In this document: positions 60,509-64,000 of the stretch, in pieces
Position numbering within the stretch: the first letter of the stretch is position 1
How the letters are laid out: each line of letters begins with the position of its first letter
Assembly (NCBI GenBank): GCA_017525805.1
Contig: JAFXSH010000058.1
Coordinates: forward strand, 9,829 to 73,828
DNA: 64,000 bases
Direction of reading: 5' to 3'
Origin: Clostridia bacterium
Lineage (GTDB): Bacteria; Bacillota_A; Clostridia; Christensenellales; Aristaeellaceae
Translations under genes and position numbers: made by a program
Notes under the pieces: model-generated
Database searches by the model: none
What the model was told of the DNA's origin: nothing
What the model saw: only the letters and a program-made list of their open reading frames with translations

Positions 60509-61744
60509 ATGAACACGTTTAAGGATTTATGCGCGAAGCCAGGCGTCTTTTATCTGCCCCGTCAGGGTGAAGATATGGAAAAATGGGCCATGGTGGCCTG
60601 CGATCAATATACCGCGCAGAAGGATAAATGGGAACAGGCGGACGCGGCAGTGGGCGGTTCCCCCTCCGCCCTGCGGCTGATCATTCCCGAAGCGTATTTG
60701 GACGAAAGCGACCAACAGGTGCCCAAGGTGCAGGCCGCTATGACGCAATACCTGAACGATGGCATTCTGACCGAAGCCGTGCGGGGCATGGTGCTTTTGG
60801 AGCGCGCCACCCAATCCGGTTCCCGGCTGGGCCTGGTGATGACGGTGGATTTGGAAGCTTACGATTTCGCGGCGGGCACAAAGTCCCTGATCCGGCCCAC
60901 GGAGGGCACCATCGTGGCCCGCATTCCCCCGCGCCAGAAGGTGCGCAGGGGCGCCAAGCTGGAACTCTCCCATATCCTGCTGCTGTGCGACGACCCCGAC
61001 CGCACGGTGATCGAACCGGTGTACGCAAAACGGAACGATTTGCGTCCCCTGTATGATACCCCCCTCTTACTGAACGGGGGCCGCGCCCGGGGCTGGGCCG
61101 TGGAGGACGAAGAAACCCTGAATCAAATCGCCGGTGCGCTGGCCGAGTTGCGAGAAAAGCTGCCCGAAGGCGGCATCCTGCTGGCCGTAGGCGACGGCAA
61201 CCATTCCTTAGCCACCGCCAAAGCCCATTGGCTGGAGGTCAAGGCCGGATTGACCGCCGCGGAGCAGGAAACCCACCCCGCCCGCTTCGCCATGGTAGAA
61301 CTGAATAACATCTACGACGACGCCCTGATTTTCGAGCCCATCCATCGGGTGATTTTCGGCCAGACGGGGGAAGCCGTTCTTTCCATGCTGAAAGAAGCGG
61401 ATTTGCAGCCCGCCAGCGAAGACCCTGATTTGGTTGTGGTCACGAAAACCGGCGATTCATCCTTCCGCATCGGCCATCCCCTCCACGCCCTGCCCGTGGG
61501 TACAGTGCAGCAGCTTTTGGACAAAGCGCCGGGATTGAATCTGGATTACGTCCACGGGGAGGACGCCGTGCGGGGCATCGTGCAGAAGGAAAACGCCGTG
61601 GGCATCCTGCTGCCCCCCATGCCCAAATCCCTGCTGTTCCCCGCCGTGGCAAAGGACGGGCCTCTCCCCCGCAAAACCTTCTCCATGGGCGAAGCCAACG
61701 AAAAGCGTTACTATATGGAAGCGCGGAAAATCGTGAAAGAATAA
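60509..61744 (+). CDS. DUF1015 family protein
   Basis: 411 residues. Typical DUF1015 landmarks: PGVFYLPRQGEDMEKWAMVACDQY-like start (first 20 residues shown in part), LLCDDPDRTVIEP, VGDGNHSLATAKAHW and a long C-terminal part with YVHGEDAVRG. Function not established; some members sit near serine or SerC-like metabolism genes. Here it is the first of a set with a small membrane protein and a deaminase. GGGAGG precedes ATG 60509. Confidence 0.88.
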   Translation: MNTFKDLCAKPGVFYLPRQGEDMEKWAMVACDQYTAQKDKWEQADAAVGGSPSALRLIIPEAYLDESDQQVPKVQAAMTQYLNDGILTEAVRGMVLLERATQSGSRLGLVMTVDLEAYDFAAGTKSLIRPTEGTIVARIPPRQKVRRGAKLELSHILLLCDDPDRTVIEPVYAKRNDLRPLYDTPLLLNGGRARGWAVEDEETLNQIAGALAELREKLPEGGILLAVGDGNHSLATAKAHWLEVKAGLTAAEQETHPARFAMVELNNIYDDALIFEPIHRVIFGQTGEAVLSMLKEADLQPASEDPDLVVVTKTGDSSFRIGHPLHALPVGTVQQLLDKAPGLNLDYVHGEDAVRGIVQKENAVGILLPPMPKSLLFPAVAKDGPLPRKTFSMGEANEKRYYMEARKIVKE

Positions 61745-61757
61745 GGAGGAAATGAAG

Positions 61758-61991
61758 ATGAATAACAAAGGTGTCGGCGCTGTGTTTTGTCTGATTGCGG
61801 CCATTTTGATGTCCGCCAGGTATGTATCTGCCGCCATTTTTATGAGCAGCGTTCTCAGTTGGGACAGCGAGCTTTTCCGTGCGGGTCTGGAATATATCGG
61901 CCCGGCCCTGCCCATCGCGGCCATTGCCGCGCTGATCATCGGGGTGATTTTCTTAGGCGTTGGGATTTTTCAGGACAAAAAAGGATCATAA
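61758..61991 (+). CDS. Small two-helix membrane protein
   Basis: 77 residues. Two hydrophobic helices (about 6-27 and 49-70) joined by a 20-residue acidic/polar loop (SWDSELFRAG), ending in QDKKGS. No known family. ATG 61758 has better spacing to AAGGAGG (61743-61749) than ATG 61752. It follows DUF1015 by a few bases and precedes the deaminase by 4, so it is probably in one operon. Confidence 0.72.
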   Translation: MNNKGVGAVFCLIAAILMSARYVSAAIFMSSVLSWDSELFRAGLEYIGPALPIAAIAALIIGVIFLGVGIFQDKKGS

Positions 61992-61995
61992 CATC

Positions 61996-62565
61996 ATGAA
62001 CGATGCGGATTATATAAAAAGATGCTATGCATTGGCAATCAGCGCCGGAAAAAAGGGACATGATACTTTTGGCGCCATCCTTGTTCACGATGGAAAAATA
62101 TTGGAAGAAGCGGAAAATACCGCCGATTATACAAACAACGTATTCGGGCACGCGGAGTTTAATCTTGTGCATCAATGCGCCAATCGATATACCGATGATA
62201 TATTAGCACAATCAACGGTGTATACCAGTTGTGCTCCCTGCGAAAGATGCCTTGCCGCCATCGCATCCCTGGGCGTGCGCCGGATCGTATGCGGCGTTTC
62301 ATATCAGGAATTTTCAAAACTGACGCCGTTCGATTATCAGCGGGTGGATCGAGAAGGGCTTCTCCGGCAGCTTGGGATTCAAATGACGATCACGGAATCA
62401 GTCCTTGAAGAGGAAGGCATGCACGTGTTTGAATGGTGGGGCGGCGAGCATCGTCCCCTGGAAGAACTCATCGCTGAAATGGATGAAGTAAAAAGGAACA
62501 GGGACAAGGAAAGGAACAGGGACAAGGAGACGCGGGTGAACGGCCATGCTTCGGAAAAACGATGA
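61996..62565 (+). CDS. Cytidine/deoxycytidylate deaminase-like protein (guanine deaminase/TadA type)
   Basis: 189 residues. Zinc-dependent deaminase fold with the motif GHAEFNLV (His-Ala-Glu) and TSCAPCERCLAAI (PCxxC). The position and spacing suggest the guanine deaminase/TadA-like branch; substrate is not certain. A charged C-terminal tail contains a short repeat (RNRDKE twice). The reading frame has more A and T at third positions than the flanking genes, so recent transfer is possible. No good ribosome site is seen, so it may depend on coupling. It overlaps the rlmD start by 20 bp. Confidence 0.82.
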   Translation: MNDADYIKRCYALAISAGKKGHDTFGAILVHDGKILEEAENTADYTNNVFGHAEFNLVHQCANRYTDDILAQSTVYTSCAPCERCLAAIASLGVRRIVCGVSYQEFSKLTPFDYQRVDREGLLRQLGIQMTITESVLEEEGMHVFEWWGGEHRPLEELIAEMDEVKRNRDKERNRDKETRVNGHASEKR

Positions 62566-64000
62566 AATCACAGTGACAATCGAGCGTTTCGGCGGGGAAA
62601 TGGGCATTGCCCACTTAGACGGGCTGACGCTGTTCGTGCAGGGCGCGCTGCCGGGGGAAACGGTGACCGCCCGGGCCCAGAAGGTGGAAAAGACCCACGC
62701 TTTTTTGAAGACCCTGCGGGTGCTGACCCCCTCGGAAAGCCGAGTGACGCCCCCCTGCCCCTATTATGAAAAATGCGGCGGCTGCGTATGCCAGCACATG
62801 ACCTATGAAGCATCGCTGACCATGAAGCGCGAACGGGTGCGGGACGCCCTCTCCCGCATCGGCGGCATCGATGTGGACGTTGCTCCCGTCGTCGGCATGG
62901 ACGATCCCTGGCGCTACCGCAACAAGACCGCCCTGCCCGTGGGCGGGGAAAAGGGCGCGCCGCAAATCGGCTTTTACGCGCCGCGCAGCCACCGGATCAT
63001 CGATATCGACGGGTGTCTCATCGCCAAGCAGGAAAGCGACGAAGTATCCATCATCCTGCGCCGGTGGATGGAGAAATTTCAAATAGAGCCCTATCACGAG
63101 GAAACCCGCGCGGGTCTGATCCGTCACGTCATGAGCCGGGTATCCCGTTCCGGCCAGGTGATGGCCGTGGTCGTTGCCGCCGCCCCGTCTCTCCCCCACG
63201 AACGGGAGCTGACCGCCATGCTCCGGGCGGGCGTGCCGGGGCTGTGTTCCCTGTACCTGAATATCAACCGCCGGGGGGACAACGTGATCTTGGGCCCCGA
63301 AAGCCGCCTGCTGTACGGAGAAAAGCGCTTGCAGGACACGCTTTGCGGCCTGAAATACGCTCTGTCGCCCCAATCTTTTTTCCAGGTGAACCCCGTCCAG
63401 ACCGAAAAGCTGTACCAAACCGCCGTGGATTTCGCCGGGCTCACCGGCAATGAGCTGGTGGCCGACTTGTACTGCGGCGCGGGCACCATTTCCCTGCTGC
63501 TGGCCCGGCACGCCAAAAAAGTGGTGGGAATCGAAATCGTGCCCCAGGCCATCCGGGACGCGGAGGAAAACGCCCGCACAAACGGCGTTTCCAACGCAGA
63601 CTTCCACGCCGCCGCCGCCGAAGACTTGCTGCCCCAAATGGTGGCCCAGGGCCTGCGCCCGGACGTGATCGTGCTCGACCCGCCCCGCAAGGGCTGCGAG
63701 GAGCCCGTCCTCCGCGCCATCGCCCAAGCCGCCCCCCGCCGCGTGGTCTACGTTTCCTGCGACCCCGCGACATTGGCCCGGGACGCGAAAATTTTGTGCG
63801 CGAATGAGTACAAGGCCGACCTATGCCAGCCCGTGGATATGTTTTGTTGGTCGGGCCATGTCGAGACGGTTGCACTATTGTCCAAAATCAAGACCTCCGT
63901 ACATATCGACATTGATCTGGATATGACGGAGCTGGATGTGACGAAAGCGGAAACCAAGGCTACCTATGAAGAAATCAAAGCCTATGTGCTGGAGCATACA
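62546..64000 (+). CDS. rlmD: 23S rRNA (uracil-5)-methyltransferase, RlmD/RumA family (3' end outside window)
   Basis: At least 485 residues, open at the window end. N-terminal TRAM-like domain (1-60), iron-sulfur cysteines Cys71, Cys77, Cys80 (CPYYEKCGGC) and Cys157 (DIDGC), and SAM-binding domain with DLYCGAGTISLLLA, then LDPPRKGCEEP, and the catalytic SCDPATLARD Cys. It makes m5U in 23S rRNA. After residue 450 (VHIDIDLDMTEL) a family-specific extension begins (TKAETKATYEEIKAYV), seen on clostridial RlmD homologues, so the true C-terminus lies further on. Confidence 0.93.
   Translation, partial: MLRKNDEITVTIERFGGEMGIAHLDGLTLFVQGALPGETVTARAQKVEKTHAFLKTLRVLTPSESRVTPPCPYYEKCGGCVCQHMTYEASLTMKRERVRDALSRIGGIDVDVAPVVGMDDPWRYRNKTALPVGGEKGAPQIGFYAPRSHRIIDIDGCLIAKQESDEVSIILRRWMEKFQIEPYHEETRAGLIRHVMSRVSRSGQVMAVVVAAAPSLPHERELTAMLRAGVPGLCSLYLNINRRGDNVILGPESRLLYGEKRLQDTLCGLKYALSPQSFFQVNPVQTEKLYQTAVDFAGLTGNELVADLYCGAGTISLLLARHAKKVVGIEIVPQAIRDAEENARTNGVSNADFHAAAAEDLLPQMVAQGLRPDVIVLDPPRKGCEEPVLRAIAQAAPRRVVYVSCDPATLARDAKILCANEYKADLCQPVDMFCWSGHVETVALLSKIKTSVHIDIDLDMTELDVTKAETKATYEEIKAYVLEHT

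Overview
The window looks like about 64 kb of chromosome from a high-GC, spore-lineage Clostridia (Firmicutes) bacterium. The evidence is a full Spo0A with a Spo0A box in front of it, an IspH-ribosomal protein S1 fusion, a CggR-type glycolytic repressor, MutS2, DUF951, ZapA, consensus sigma-A promoters with 17-bp spacers, and strong AGGAGG ribosome binding sites. The carbohydrate content (GH106-like glycosidase, LplB/YtcP-type sugar ABC permeases, NahK-like kinase) fits a gut or rumen plant-fibre degrader. I cannot name the genus. No tRNA, rRNA, prophage, IS transposase or CRISPR array was seen.

Layout. 1-7.8 kb: housekeeping genes (RsmC-like methyltransferase end, RsuA, a membrane protein, cyclophilin, ZapA, U32 peptidase, MutS2). 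7.8-16.8 kb: an OmpR-type regulator, a methyltransferase and a histidine kinase, then ispE and a DUF4340 protein, then an orphan PhoR-like kinase facing a Na/Pi cotransporter across a Pho-box-like repeat. 16.8-29.4 kb: sugar-phosphate nucleotidyltransferase, alpha/beta hydrolase, NahK-like kinase, an SNF2 helicase with a nuclease-like N-terminus, ispH-rpsA, an exported PIG-L deacetylase and a large GH106-like glycosidase. 29.6-33 kb: a cggR-pgk-tpiA glycolytic operon without gapA. 33-37 kb: a second two-component pair, murQ and spo0A. 37-46 kb: an exported phosphodiester glycosidase, signal peptidase, a repeat-rich spacer, an amino-acid ABC operon, a VanY-like protein lacking its zinc ligands, and a sirtuin. 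46-57 kb: an MsmX-like ATPase with no permeases beside it, a GT-C membrane protein, an odd double solute-binding protein, polyphosphate kinase, a divergent metallophosphoesterase and a three-gene sugar importer lacking its own ATPase. 57-64 kb: PspC/YccF, a second amino-acid ABC operon, DUF1015, a deaminase and RlmD (cut by the window end).

How the genes fit together. Pi uptake (15 kb) and polyphosphate synthesis (50 kb) suggest phosphate handling. The MsmX-like ATPase probably powers the sugar importer. NahK-like kinase plus nucleotidyltransferase would salvage hexosamines or related sugars. IspE and IspH show the MEP isoprenoid route.

Most unusual points: a histidine kinase with Asn where the phosphoacceptor His belongs; a VanY-family domain with all recognisable zinc ligands replaced; an SNF2-PD-(D/E)XK fusion; an in-frame internal ribosome binding site that could release free S1 from the IspH-S1 fusion; a roughly 35-residue insertion in phosphoglycerate kinase; a perfect 18-bp hairpin between pgk and tpiA; two palindromic GAGTTGAGAG elements; and four solute-binding proteins out of four without a lipobox.
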